From NCBI RefSeq assembly GCF_001984215.1, contig NZ_CP019420.1:2914001-2978000 (forward strand): 64,000 bases of DNA, read 5' to 3'. Positions 33,666-42,134 of the stretch are shown in pieces. How positions within the stretch are numbered: the stretch's first letter is position 1; every line of letters starts with the position of its first letter. The position numbers were made by a program, and so were the translations under genes. Below the pieces are notes generated by a model. It made no database searches. It worked only from the letters and a program-made list of their open reading frames with translations, and was not told the origin of the DNA. The stretch is from Mycobacterium sp. MS1601 (GTDB lineage Bacteria; Actinomycetota; Actinomycetes; Mycobacteriales; Mycobacteriaceae).

Positions 33666-34823
33666 TTACTTGTTCTCCATGCTCTCTGGGTGCTCTGAGA
33701 AGTAGTGGGCGCGAAGCACATCGGTCGCGAAGTCAGTACGACGACTGCGCAGTGCGCTGTGGATGTGGTTCGCGGCGTTCTGGGTGTTGTCGAACTCGAT
33801 GGAGATGGCCGCTGAATCGAAGCAGTAATACCGTCCCACGCCGTTCTGGGTGGATCCGGCCCACGCGAAGCGCAGGTCCGCGGGAAGCGCGTCGCCGGCT
33901 TGCCAACCGAAGACATCGCGATGGATGTCGGCGGGAAACCGGAGCACGTAGTGCTGCAGAAGCTCGGCAACGAGTTGTTGCCCGGCGGGTGCCAGAGTGG
34001 CCACGGCGAGCCCGCGTTGTGACGGCGCGCTCCTGCTGAACTCGACAAGACCGCCCGAGGGGTCGGCCACCGTGGCCATGTGGCCGGAAAGTCCCAGCTG
34101 TGCAAGGAAATCGAGTACATCTGCCCGATCCGCCGTTGCCGGATACAGATCGGCGGGCGGATCGGGCAGAGCCCGGTCATCCACCAGTGGGCGGTTACCC
34201 TGCAAGATGTCCGCCGGTGCGATGGTGTCGAACACCGCGTCCGAACGCTGTTGATCGGTGAAGGTGTCCAACAGCTCGATGGCGATCTCCTCCTCGCCGC
34301 GAAGAGGCTGGAAGCGATTGCGTCCGAGCGAGGGTGCGACGGCGGGGTTGACTCCGATGAAGTGGGGAGTGGCCGAGACCACGGTGCCGTTCTCGACGAA
34401 GGCATGCACCACGAGGTGGTGGCCGGCGAATTGCCAACCCCATTCCCGCGAAGCGGGATCGCCGTAGATCTTGACGTAGTAGAGCAGTGGATCGCGACTG
34501 CGACCGTGACCGGGGCGCCCCGGATACAGATCCATCCAGCCTTCCTCGTAGGCGAGGTAGTTCTCCAGGCCCATGATGTAGGTGGCCAGCGAGTAGCCCG
34601 CCTCGCTGAGTCCGCTGCGCAGAAGGCGAAGCGCCCGTTGCTGATCGGCCGGGTCCATGTCCACGAGCGGGAGTCCGTCCCGTTCCGCCGGTGTGAAGAA
34701 CCAGACCGCGGTGCGGCGAGCCGATGCCGGGACGACGACGCGCGTCCGTTGTCCGGGAGGTAACGCCTGTAAGAACGCGGTGGCCTCGGACCTCATCCTG
34801 GCGACCGTCGATCCTGCCGTCAT
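33666..34823 (-). CDS. DUF3500 domain protein
   Basis: 385 residues. Matches DUF3500 by RTAVWFFTPAERDGLPLVDMDPADQQRALRLLRSGLSEAGY, DPLLYYVKIYGDPASREWGWQFAGHHLVVHAFVENGTVVSATPHFIGVNPA and the C-terminal YYCFDSAAISIEFDNTQNAANHIHSALR. The family is widespread in bacteria that degrade plant or complex organic matter, but its activity is not established. The invariant GHH and late His residues look like a metal or catalytic site (inference). No clear signal peptide from ATG 34823. It leads a two-gene unit with the VOC-RraA fusion and faces the divergent isomerase operon across two LacI-type sites. Confidence 0.83.
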   Translation of the reverse strand: MTAGSTVARMRSEATAFLQALPPGQRTRVVVPASARRTAVWFFTPAERDGLPLVDMDPADQQRALRLLRSGLSEAGYSLATYIMGLENYLAYEEGWMDLYPGRPGHGRSRDPLLYYVKIYGDPASREWGWQFAGHHLVVHAFVENGTVVSATPHFIGVNPAVAPSLGRNRFQPLRGEEEIAIELLDTFTDQQRSDAVFDTIAPADILQGNRPLVDDRALPDPPADLYPATADRADVLDFLAQLGLSGHMATVADPSGGLVEFSRSAPSQRGLAVATLAPAGQQLVAELLQHYVLRFPADIHRDVFGWQAGDALPADLRFAWAGSTQNGVGRYYCFDSAAISIEFDNTQNAANHIHSALRSRRTDFATDVLRAHYFSEHPESMENK

Positions 34824-34888
34824 CTCTGTCCCTTCTGTTGCCGTCTAGCCCTGAGAGGTGCCGTACGAGCTGTAAGTAAACCAAAAGA

Positions 34889-34905
34889 AATCGATTTCAT
34901 TCTGC
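34889..34905 (-). promoter_or_regulatory. LacI-type operator, copy 1 (DUF3500 side)
   Basis: On the minus strand GCAGAATGAAATCGATT, identical at 16 of 17 positions to copy 2. It contains the perfect 12-bp palindrome GAAATCGATTTC (34887-34898) with the central CG pair typical of LacI/GalR operators. It lies 66 nt upstream of the DUF3500 start. Confidence 0.72.
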
Positions 34906-35045
34906 GGTTCCTCCCCGTTGCGTCATCGCGAACCGTGTTACGGCATCTGAAAAGGCCTTACTGAGAGCCCTTATGGCCTTTGAAAAGTCATTCGGCGGTG
35001 TCCACCGCTTGACAAGGGCCGAGTGAGCTTAAACAATCGTGGCAT

Positions 35046-35062
35046 GCGGAATGAAATCGATT
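35046..35062 (+). promoter_or_regulatory. LacI-type operator, copy 2 (isomerase side)
   Basis: GCGGAATGAAATCGATT on the plus strand, the same 17-nt sequence as copy 1 with one change and in opposite orientation, so each copy points toward the gene unit it precedes. It ends 10 nt before ATG 35073; the right half of the palindrome here is GTACGG rather than TTTC. The two copies are 157 bp apart, about 15 helical turns, which would allow repression by looping. Confidence 0.72.
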
Positions 35063-35072
35063 GTACGGCTCG

Positions 35073-35864
35073 ATGAGACTGTCGGCGACGGCCGTCATCT
35101 ATCCGGAAGGCGCACTCGATGCTGCGCTCACCGACATCCACACCGCGGGGCTGGACGGCATCGAGCTGCAGGGCCATCACATCCGATGGCTGACCGCCGT
35201 ACCGGCGCGCGTGGCGCAGTTCCGCCGTCGGCTCGAGGACACCCAACTGGTGGTGAGCGCACTCATGCTCGGTTACCTCTTCGACGACGCGTCACACGAT
35301 GCTCACCTCGCCGTCCTGGACCTCGGCGCGGAACTCGGCAGCCGGGTGATACCGATCATGGCGCCCAGGCCCGGAATGGTCGAGCTACCCCGCTACTACG
35401 AACTACTCGAACAGATTGCTTCGCGTGCAGCGGATTCCGGTACAGTTCTGGCCGTCCACCACCATCTCGGCACCCTGATCAACACTCCCGAGCAGATCGA
35501 TGCGTTTGTTTGCGCCATCGGTGGGCACACCGGCATCGGCCTGTGCCTCGATACCGCTCACTTGGCCCTGCACGGCACCGACATCGCCCCCGCGGTCGCG
35601 CGCTGGGCCCCATCTGTGACACACGCGCACGTGAAGGATCTCCGACCCGATGCGCGCATTGATGTGTGCACTGCTGGCGCCCGAGCAGCTCAACATGCCT
35701 TCCGGACACCGGGGGACGGGGTTCTCGATTTCGGCGGGGTGCTACCGGCGCTCCTGCGCTCCGATCCGCCACCCTGGCTCAGCGTCGAAATCGAAACCTT
35801 CCACCGCCCACCGCTCGAATCGCTGCGCACCGCCGCAGCCACTCTCAGAGGAGTCCCACGATGA
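35073..35864 (+). CDS. Sugar phosphate isomerase/epimerase family TIM-barrel protein
   Basis: 263 residues from ATG 35073 (MRLSATAVIYPEGAL). Xylose isomerase-like AP endonuclease 2 fold: DGIELQGHHIRW, LAVHHHLGTLINTP (metal-ligand His), IGLCLDTAHLALHGTD and VTHAHVKDLRP (metal-ligand Asp/His/Lys), ending WLSVEIETF with a Glu ligand. Such enzymes isomerise or epimerise sugars, inosose or hydroxypyruvate using a divalent metal. First gene of the rightward operon; its stop overlaps the next ATG (ATGA). An upstream TTG at 35061 is less likely because it falls inside the operator. Confidence 0.87.
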   Translation: MRLSATAVIYPEGALDAALTDIHTAGLDGIELQGHHIRWLTAVPARVAQFRRRLEDTQLVVSALMLGYLFDDASHDAHLAVLDLGAELGSRVIPIMAPRPGMVELPRYYELLEQIASRAADSGTVLAVHHHLGTLINTPEQIDAFVCAIGGHTGIGLCLDTAHLALHGTDIAPAVARWAPSVTHAHVKDLRPDARIDVCTAGARAAQHAFRTPGDGVLDFGGVLPALLRSDPPPWLSVEIETFHRPPLESLRTAAATLRGVPR

Positions 35865-37048
35865 CTGTCCGAGCAGCACTCATCGGCCTAGGCTTCGCCA
35901 CTCAGGAGCTCAAGCTCCCCGGGTATCTCGCCGAAGACAACGTCGACGTGGTCGCCATCGCCGATCCCGATCCGAAGGCGCGTGCGGCGGTGGCCGAGCG
36001 GCTCGGTCTGGGCAAGAGCCAGCAGTTCAGCTCTTACGAAGAGCTCATCGGCACAGCCGAAGTCGACTACGTGGATGTCTCGACCCCACACGCAACTCAT
36101 CTCCCGATCTTCCGTCTGGCGGCGGCGTCGCAGGTATCGGTGGTGTGCGACAAGCCGATTGCCATGTCCATCGCCGAAGTTGACGAGATGATCGGCCTGG
36201 TCGAGCGTTCCGGGATCCGGGCCGGAGTGCACCACAACTTCATGCACTTCCCCTCGCACGCCGAAATGCTCAGGCAGGCGCGGGCGGGTGCGGTCGGTCG
36301 GGTGGAGTCGGTGTCGATGGGCGCCAATTCCATCTACGCCCCGGGGGTGCTGCCCGGTGACACCGGGTGGAGGGCCACGGCACGGTTTGCCGGCGGCGGC
36401 ATCCTGATGGATTACGGCATCCACCTGCTCTACCTCTCACTCAACCTGCTGGGTGAGGATTTTGTGCCCAGGACCGTCACCGCCCGTGCCGACAAACGGC
36501 GGATCCGCGAGGACGCCGACGTCGAGGACACGGTGATGGTCCACGTCGAGGGAACCGACGGACGCACCGCCACCCTGACATTGATGTGGGGAACGGGAAC
36601 CAGCGGACACACCCTGGTCGACGGATCCGAGGGCAGTATGGTGATCCACCACGCCAGCGGTCACTCAGCCCAGCACAACGTCGCCGACGAGATCCGCGTG
36701 GTGCGAACCCGCGACGACGCAGGTACCACTGTCCCGATAGAGTGGGAGCGGCTTCCCCTCACCTGGTACTACGGCGGTTCGATCGCGTCGTTCGCGCAAT
36801 ACGTGCAGACCGGAACACCCACGGGTGTGGCGACGTTGGACACAGCCCGCACCACCGTGTCGCTGGCACTGTCCGCCTACGAATCGATCGCCCTGGACCG
36901 TCCGGTAGAGGTCCCACTGGCGCCGTCCTCGCCGCTCTACAGCCTGGGCATCGTGGGGATCCGTGATCTGCCCATTGCCGCGGGCAACGTCATCCTCACC
37001 CGAGACCTGTACAGGCGGTGTGAGAAGGCACCGGGGGACCCGGCATGA
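35861..37048 (+). CDS. Gfo/Idh/MocA family oxidoreductase
   Basis: 395 residues from ATG 35861, with AGAGGAG eight bases upstream. The Rossmann domain is AALIGLGFATQELKLPGYLAEDNVDVVAIADPDPKARA (GxGxxxxE variant). The conserved VVCDKPIAMSIAEVDEM carries the EKP-type catalytic lysine as DKP. The C-terminal beta-sheet domain includes GGGILMDYGIHLLYLSL (GG-x-L-x-D-x-G-x-H). It is an NAD(P)-dependent dehydrogenase of a sugar, inositol or related polyol. The Gfo/Idh/MocA and TIM-barrel isomerase pair is the core of many inositol and sugar-acid pathways. The stop overlaps the ABC ATPase start by 4 nt. Confidence 0.9.
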   Translation: MTVRAALIGLGFATQELKLPGYLAEDNVDVVAIADPDPKARAAVAERLGLGKSQQFSSYEELIGTAEVDYVDVSTPHATHLPIFRLAAASQVSVVCDKPIAMSIAEVDEMIGLVERSGIRAGVHHNFMHFPSHAEMLRQARAGAVGRVESVSMGANSIYAPGVLPGDTGWRATARFAGGGILMDYGIHLLYLSLNLLGEDFVPRTVTARADKRRIREDADVEDTVMVHVEGTDGRTATLTLMWGTGTSGHTLVDGSEGSMVIHHASGHSAQHNVADEIRVVRTRDDAGTTVPIEWERLPLTWYYGGSIASFAQYVQTGTPTGVATLDTARTTVSLALSAYESIALDRPVEVPLAPSSPLYSLGIVGIRDLPIAAGNVILTRDLYRRCEKAPGDPA

Positions 37049-38136
37049 CCGGTGGGGGCGCGCCGTCGGTAGGTTCCGGTGCCGGCGGTTCGCCGAAGCA
37101 CGGCGCGAAGGTCGAGATCGAGGGCCTGAAGAAGAGCTATGACGGAAACCATTGGGCAGTCCAGGACCTCGATCTGGTTATCGAGCCCGGCGAGTTCGTC
37201 ACCATCCTGGGCCCCAGCGGTTCGGGCAAGACGACTGCCCTGATGATGCTTGCCGGGTTCGAGACCCCCACCGCCGGCTCGATCCGGCTCAACGGCACCG
37301 CGGTCGATCGGCTGCCCGCCTACAAACGCAACATCGGCATGGTTTTCCAGAGCTACGCGCTGTTCCCGACCATGAGCGTCGAGGACAACATCGCCTACCC
37401 CCTCAAGATGCGCAAGATCCCCAAGGCCGAACGCACCCGCCTGGTCGACGCCTCCCTGGAACTGGTTCAGCTGCAACAACACCGGCGAAAACGGCCCAAC
37501 CAACTCTCCGGCGGCCAGCAGCAGCGCGTCGCCCTGGCTCGGGCGACGGTGTTCACGCCCGGCCTGTTGCTCATGGATGAGCCCCTCGGGGCACTCGATC
37601 GCAAACTGCGCCAGACCATGCAGAACGAGATCGCCAACATCCACCGCACCCTCGGTGTCAGTGTCGTCTCGGTGACCCATGACCAGGAGGAGGCGCTGAG
37701 TCTCTCCGATCGGGTGCTCATCATGGCCGAGGGGCGCATGCAGCAGCTGGGCACGCCGGTCGAGATCTATGAGAAACCAGCCAATGCGTTTGTCGCCGAC
37801 TTCATGGGTGAGGCGAATGTCCTGGCGGTCAGCGGCAGTCGTTTGGCTGAATCAGCAATCCGGACAGTGGGACCGGGCGGCACCGCCCACCTCAACGGTG
37901 CCGCACAAGCCAGCGTGCGCCCGGAGATGATTCTCCTGCAAGCGGATCCCGCGGGTGAGGGCATCATAGACAGCGTCACCTATTGTGGCAGCACCGTCCG
38001 CTACGAGGTGGTGCTCCCCAGCCGGGAACGCGTGGTCGCGCGTCGGCAAGCCAGTCCCGAGATCACCCAGTTCTCGCGCCGGGACCGGGTTTCGCTGAGC
38101 GTCACCGCCGACGCCATCGTCGCGTTGGCGGACTGA
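37045..38136 (+). CDS. ABC importer ATP-binding protein (PotA-like)
   Basis: 363 residues. Walker A GPSGSGKTTALMML (about residues 57-70), Q-loop NIGMVFQSYALFP, signature LSGGQQQRVALARA, Walker B LLLMDEPLGALD, H-loop VTHDQEEAL, then a C-terminal TOBE domain (about 270-360) for regulation. PotA/CysA/FbpC-type import ATPase. It couples ATP hydrolysis to the two permeases immediately downstream. Start overlaps the dehydrogenase stop by 4 nt. Confidence 0.92.
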   Translation: MTGGGAPSVGSGAGGSPKHGAKVEIEGLKKSYDGNHWAVQDLDLVIEPGEFVTILGPSGSGKTTALMMLAGFETPTAGSIRLNGTAVDRLPAYKRNIGMVFQSYALFPTMSVEDNIAYPLKMRKIPKAERTRLVDASLELVQLQQHRRKRPNQLSGGQQQRVALARATVFTPGLLLMDEPLGALDRKLRQTMQNEIANIHRTLGVSVVSVTHDQEEALSLSDRVLIMAEGRMQQLGTPVEIYEKPANAFVADFMGEANVLAVSGSRLAESAIRTVGPGGTAHLNGAAQASVRPEMILLQADPAGEGIIDSVTYCGSTVRYEVVLPSRERVVARRQASPEITQFSRRDRVSLSVTADAIVALAD

Positions 38137-38146
38137 GGTGGGCAGC

Positions 38147-39040
38147 GTGAATCTGGCCACCGTCGCACGCGGAGGTGACGCGGGCTCGCCGCAGCGCCAG
38201 CGTCCCAACCGGCGGCACCTCGGTCTCCTGCCGCTGCTGGTGTTCTATGCGGCGCTGCTGGTGTATCCGATGTGCCTGGTGGCCTCGCGTGCCTTCACCA
38301 GCGCCGACACGGGCGCGTTCACACTGGAGAATTTCACCAGGCTCGTCACCGAGCCGGTGTTTCGCAACGTCATCGTCGACACGCTGCGCGTCGCCACCAT
38401 CACCACGGTGTGCTGTGTCGTCCTGGGTTACACAGTGGCCTACGTGATCTGCCACCTCGGGCCCATGGGCCGGTTCCTGGAGGCACTGGTGATCATTCCG
38501 CTGATGACCAGCGTCCTGGTACGCGCCTTCGTGTGGATCGCACTGCTGGAAGATCGCGGGATCGTCAACACGACGTTGATGAAAATAGGCATCACAGATG
38601 CGCCAATAACGTTGGTGTACAACGAAACCGGCGTCCTCATCGGAATGGTCCACGTGATGCTGCCGTTCACCATCATTCCGATGATTGCGGTGTTCCGTTC
38701 GATCGACCCACGTTTAGCTCAGGCATCCGAATCGTTGGGCGCCAACCCGTGGTCCACATTCTGGCGGGTATACCTGCCACTGAGCATGCCGGGCGTCGCC
38801 GCCGGCGGCGCACTGTGTTTCGTACTCTCCCTGGGCTTCTTCACCACTCCGGCGATGCTGGGCGGTGGGCAGACGATGCTGCTCGCCCAGTTGATCGACG
38901 TGCAGATCCAGCGACTGCTGCAGCTCAACCAGGCCAGCGCTCTGGCGCTGAGTCTTGTCGTCTTGGCACTGATCGTCTGGCTGCTGGTCACGGCACTGCG
39001 TCGAGTGCGCCGACTGACTGGAACGGACCGTGCACAGTGA
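38147..39040 (+). CDS. ABC importer permease (PotB-like)
   Basis: 297 residues from GTG 38147, with GAGG eight bases upstream; GTG 38138 is the alternative. Six membrane helices. The permease EAA loop that docks the ATPase is FRSIDPRLAQASESLGANPWSTFWRVYLPLSMPGV (about 190-225). PotB/spermidine-putrescine-type integral membrane subunit, working with the next permease as a heterodimer. The stop overlaps the next start by 4 nt. Confidence 0.9.
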   Translation: MNLATVARGGDAGSPQRQRPNRRHLGLLPLLVFYAALLVYPMCLVASRAFTSADTGAFTLENFTRLVTEPVFRNVIVDTLRVATITTVCCVVLGYTVAYVICHLGPMGRFLEALVIIPLMTSVLVRAFVWIALLEDRGIVNTTLMKIGITDAPITLVYNETGVLIGMVHVMLPFTIIPMIAVFRSIDPRLAQASESLGANPWSTFWRVYLPLSMPGVAAGGALCFVLSLGFFTTPAMLGGGQTMLLAQLIDVQIQRLLQLNQASALALSLVVLALIVWLLVTALRRVRRLTGTDRAQ

Positions 39041-39837
39041 CGCCCTTCAGAATCGGTCGCGTACTTTTGATCGCCTTCGCCTTCGCGGTGCTGATCTTCC
39101 TGTTCGCCCCGACCGTGCTGGTGTTCGGGATGGCCTTCAACGCCGCTCCCGACCTTTCGTTTCCGCCGAGCGGGTTCTCACTGCAATGGTTCGAGAGCTA
39201 TTTCTCCAATCGCGCGTGGATGGAGGCGACCACTCGCAGCGCGATCATCGGCGTCAGTGCGACGGTGTTGTCGGTGTTCATCGGCACGGCCGCCGGGATA
39301 GGACTCGCCAAGACCCGTGGACGGGCGTTCGCCGTGATGAGTGCCGTCATCGGCCTGCCACTGGTGCTGCCCGCAATCGTCCTCGGACTGGCGCTCTTCG
39401 ACTTGTATTCACGCCTGCAGGTGGTCGGCAATATGTTCGCGGTGATCCTGGCTCACACGCTGCTGGGTATTCCCTACGTCTTCGTCAACGTGATCGCGAG
39501 CTTCACGAAGTTCGATTTCCGCCTGGAGCAGGCCGCGCAGGGACTCGGCGCGCACCCGCGACGATCGTTGGTCGACGTGACTCTGCCGGGAATCATGCCG
39601 GGGATCGTGGCCGGAGGCTTCTTCGCGTTCATCGCGAGCTGGGACGAGCTGGCGGTCACCATGCTGATCGCGGGGACCGACACCCGAACGCTCCCAGTGG
39701 TGATGTTCAGTGGTATCAGGTTCAACGTCGATCCCACCATTGCCGCGGTGGCGGCGGTGCTCACGGCGGTGGTGCTCGTCATGGCCGTCCTGCGAACACT
39801 CCTGGAACGCCGGCTCCAACGCGGCATTCGCCAGTGA
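39037..39837 (+). CDS. ABC importer permease (PotC-like)
   Basis: 266 residues, six membrane helices starting at GRVLLIAFAFAVLIFLFAPTVLV. EAA loop: FDFRLEQAAQGLGAHPRRSLVDVTLPGIMPGI (about 160-190). Second permease of the importer, start GTG 39037 overlapping the previous stop (GTGA). The next gene, the binding protein, follows after 66 nt. Confidence 0.9.
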   Translation: MTPFRIGRVLLIAFAFAVLIFLFAPTVLVFGMAFNAAPDLSFPPSGFSLQWFESYFSNRAWMEATTRSAIIGVSATVLSVFIGTAAGIGLAKTRGRAFAVMSAVIGLPLVLPAIVLGLALFDLYSRLQVVGNMFAVILAHTLLGIPYVFVNVIASFTKFDFRLEQAAQGLGAHPRRSLVDVTLPGIMPGIVAGGFFAFIASWDELAVTMLIAGTDTRTLPVVMFSGIRFNVDPTIAAVAAVLTAVVLVMAVLRTLLERRLQRGIRQ

Positions 39838-39903
39838 AAACAGTTGTATCCCAGTCTTACTCAGACCCGGTATGTGACCGGCTGACCAACGAAAGGAAAT
39901 GAC

Positions 39904-40965
39904 GTGAAGGTCCACAAGATGGTTGCGGTCTCGTCGGTGGCGCTTCTGGCGGTCGTCGGCTGCTCCTCGGCAACCCAGGAGGGGAATGGTTCAGCAGGCA
40001 CCGGTACGCAACCGGAATCTATTGTGGTCGCCGGTTACGGCGGCACCTTCTCCGATGCGCAGCGTGTTGCCTACTACGAACCCTTCACCACCGAGACCGG
40101 TATCGGCATCGTCGAAGCCGAGACCAGTATCGCAGCACTGCAGTCTCAGGTGGACACGGGCAACGTCCAATGGGACGTCATGGTGTTGTCGACCACCGAC
40201 CTGGCGCAGGGGACGGCGAATGACCTCTTCGAGAGTGTCGATGGTGTGGTGGATCCGGCGAACTTCGTCACAGACACCGTGACCGATTACGGTATCGGGC
40301 TGGACTTCTCCTCGAACGTGCTCGCGTGGAACACCGAGAAGATCGGCTCTGCGGCTCCGCAGTCCTGGAGTGACTTCTGGGATTTCGACAAGTTCCCCGG
40401 CAAGCGCGCGGTTCCGTCGTGGGGCCCTGATGCCCAGTTGTTCGAATTCGCCTTGCTCGCTGATGGTGTCGCGATGGACAGCCTCTATCCACTCGACGTC
40501 GACCGCGCGCTGCGCAAGCTCGAGGAGCTGCGCGACGACATGATCGTCTACGACTCCAACGCTCAGGGACTCCAGCTGGTCACCGGGGGACAGGCCGACA
40601 TGGCCCTTCTGCCCAACGGGCGGGTGGAGCTCGCTGCCAGGTCCAGCATGCCGATCGACTTCACGTTCAACGAAGGTGCGTTGGTGGTGGACTGGGCCGC
40701 CATTCCGAAGGGCGCACCGAATGCCGACGCGGCGAAGGAGTTCCTGCGCTTCGCGACCGAGGTTCCCCAGCAGCAGGCCTTCCTCGCCCAGATCCCCTAC
40801 TCCGGAACCAACACCGGTTCACTGGAGGGGCTGTCGCCGTCGGTTCTGCGCACACTGCCCACCAACGAAGAGGCGATGGCGGTGCAGTTCCGTCCCGATG
40901 CAGCGTATTACGCAGAGCACGGTTCTGAACTGGTCACGGCCTGGCAGGGTTTCCTCTACGGCTAG
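39904..40965 (+). CDS. ABC importer substrate-binding lipoprotein (PotD-like)
   Basis: 353 residues. Type II signal peptide with lipobox VALLAVVGCSS (lipid-modified Cys about 20), then a family 1 / PotD-type two-lobe binding domain: VVAGYGGTFSDAQRVAYYEPFTTETGIGI, WDVMVLSTTDLAQG, WNTEKIGSAAPQSWSDFWDFDKFPGKRA. PotD-like receptors bind polyamines, but close relatives bind opines, sugar-like or carboxylate ligands, so the ligand is open. Start GTG 39904 with AAAGGA about six bases upstream. It is anchored outside the membrane facing the two permeases. Confidence 0.9.
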   Translation: MKVHKMVAVSSVALLAVVGCSSATQEGNGSAGTGTQPESIVVAGYGGTFSDAQRVAYYEPFTTETGIGIVEAETSIAALQSQVDTGNVQWDVMVLSTTDLAQGTANDLFESVDGVVDPANFVTDTVTDYGIGLDFSSNVLAWNTEKIGSAAPQSWSDFWDFDKFPGKRAVPSWGPDAQLFEFALLADGVAMDSLYPLDVDRALRKLEELRDDMIVYDSNAQGLQLVTGGQADMALLPNGRVELAARSSMPIDFTFNEGALVVDWAAIPKGAPNADAAKEFLRFATEVPQQQAFLAQIPYSGTNTGSLEGLSPSVLRTLPTNEEAMAVQFRPDAAYYAEHGSELVTAWQGFLYG

Positions 40966-41065
40966 GCGCGGCTGATAATCTTCCCCCCATTCGTACATTC
41001 TCGACTACGCATCCAGCGCTCCAGAGTGACAAGATGTTTCCCTTTCCCGAGTTACGGAACAAACC

Positions 41066-42070
41066 GTGAAGCCTCCCACCATCTATTCCATCGCTGAAGA
41101 GTTGGGTCTTTCGCCGGCCACCGTCTCGCGGTCCCTGAATGGTTCGCCGAGGGTGACCGAGAAGACCCGTGACCGGGTGCTGCGCGCGGCGGAGAACCAG
41201 GGGTACATCCGCAACCAGCAGGCGCGTGCGCTGCGGCAGACCAGTACGCGGATGATCGGTCTGCTGGTTCCCGATCTGACCTCAGAAGTGTTCAACGTGC
41301 TGGCATCGTGCATCCAGCTCGAGCTGCACGAGCGAGGTTATGGCCTGATCATCGGGCAGTCGCTCAATCAGGCCGAGCTCGACCGGAACTACCTGCAGGC
41401 ATTCCAGAGTCAGAAGGTCGACGGCATCCTCCATGCACCGTGCACACCACACGGCGTCGACGACACCTTTGCCACAGTCCCTGTTCCCGTTGTCGAGATC
41501 ATCCGCGAGAGCGACGGACAGCCCAGAGACTCGTTCTGCAATGCCGATATCAACGACGCCGTGCTCCTCACCTCGTACTTGGCCCGCCGCGGCTATGAGG
41601 AGATCTTCGTCGTGCTCGGCCCGCAGGAGTTCAGCAGCGCACGACTGCGCGGTGAGGGAGCGGGCAGAGTCACCGCCGCTCACCCAGGCGTGGCAGTGCA
41701 TCTCTGCCACGGGCCTTTCACCGAAGAGTGGGGCTACCAGGTCGGAGCACAGGTGGCGGCCGCGAGTCAGACCGGCAGCGCTCGGGTCGGTATTGCCGTG
41801 ACCAGCAATACCTTCATGGCCGGTGTTCTCGGTGCGTTGAAGGATCGTGGTGTCAGGGCGCCGAAGGACGTCGGAATCGTGGGGATGGAAGATCCGAACT
41901 GGTACCGGGTCGCGGATCCGCCGATCACCGCGGTGGCCGGGCCGACCTGGGAGCTCGGAAAACAGGCGAGCCGTAAGCTGCTCGAGCTCATTGAAGATGG
42001 CCAGGGCGCTGGACCGGTCACACGCACCGAACTGCATGGCGTCCTGCGTGAGCGCGAGTCGACGATGTGA
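41066..42070 (+). CDS. LacI family transcriptional regulator
   Basis: 334 residues. LacI helix-turn-helix TIYSIAEELGLSPATVSRSLNGSPRVTEKTRDRVLRAAENQGYIRN (residues 4-48) with the hinge helix following, then a periplasmic-binding-like effector domain: TRMIGLLVPDLTSEVFN, IGQSLNQAELDRNYLQAFQSQKVDGIL, VGIVGMEDPNWYRVADPPITAVAGPTWELG. Last gene of the importer locus, 100 nt after the lipoprotein. The two ATGAAATCGATT-containing sites between the divergent operons are its likely operators. Binding of the imported compound or a metabolite should relieve repression. No copy of the site is seen at its own promoter. Confidence 0.92.
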   Translation: MKPPTIYSIAEELGLSPATVSRSLNGSPRVTEKTRDRVLRAAENQGYIRNQQARALRQTSTRMIGLLVPDLTSEVFNVLASCIQLELHERGYGLIIGQSLNQAELDRNYLQAFQSQKVDGILHAPCTPHGVDDTFATVPVPVVEIIRESDGQPRDSFCNADINDAVLLTSYLARRGYEEIFVVLGPQEFSSARLRGEGAGRVTAAHPGVAVHLCHGPFTEEWGYQVGAQVAAASQTGSARVGIAVTSNTFMAGVLGALKDRGVRAPKDVGIVGMEDPNWYRVADPPITAVAGPTWELGKQASRKLLELIEDGQGAGPVTRTELHGVLRERESTM

Positions 42071-42134
42071 CTGCGTGATGGAACCACAGAGTTACTGAAC
42101 GTCGACCGGCGCAACTGAATTCGGGATGGAGTGC

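Noticed and set aside
38272..39837. 521-codon frame that starts inside the first permease
   Set aside because: The first half is an out-of-frame reading of the PotB-like gene; only the part from GTG 39037 is real.
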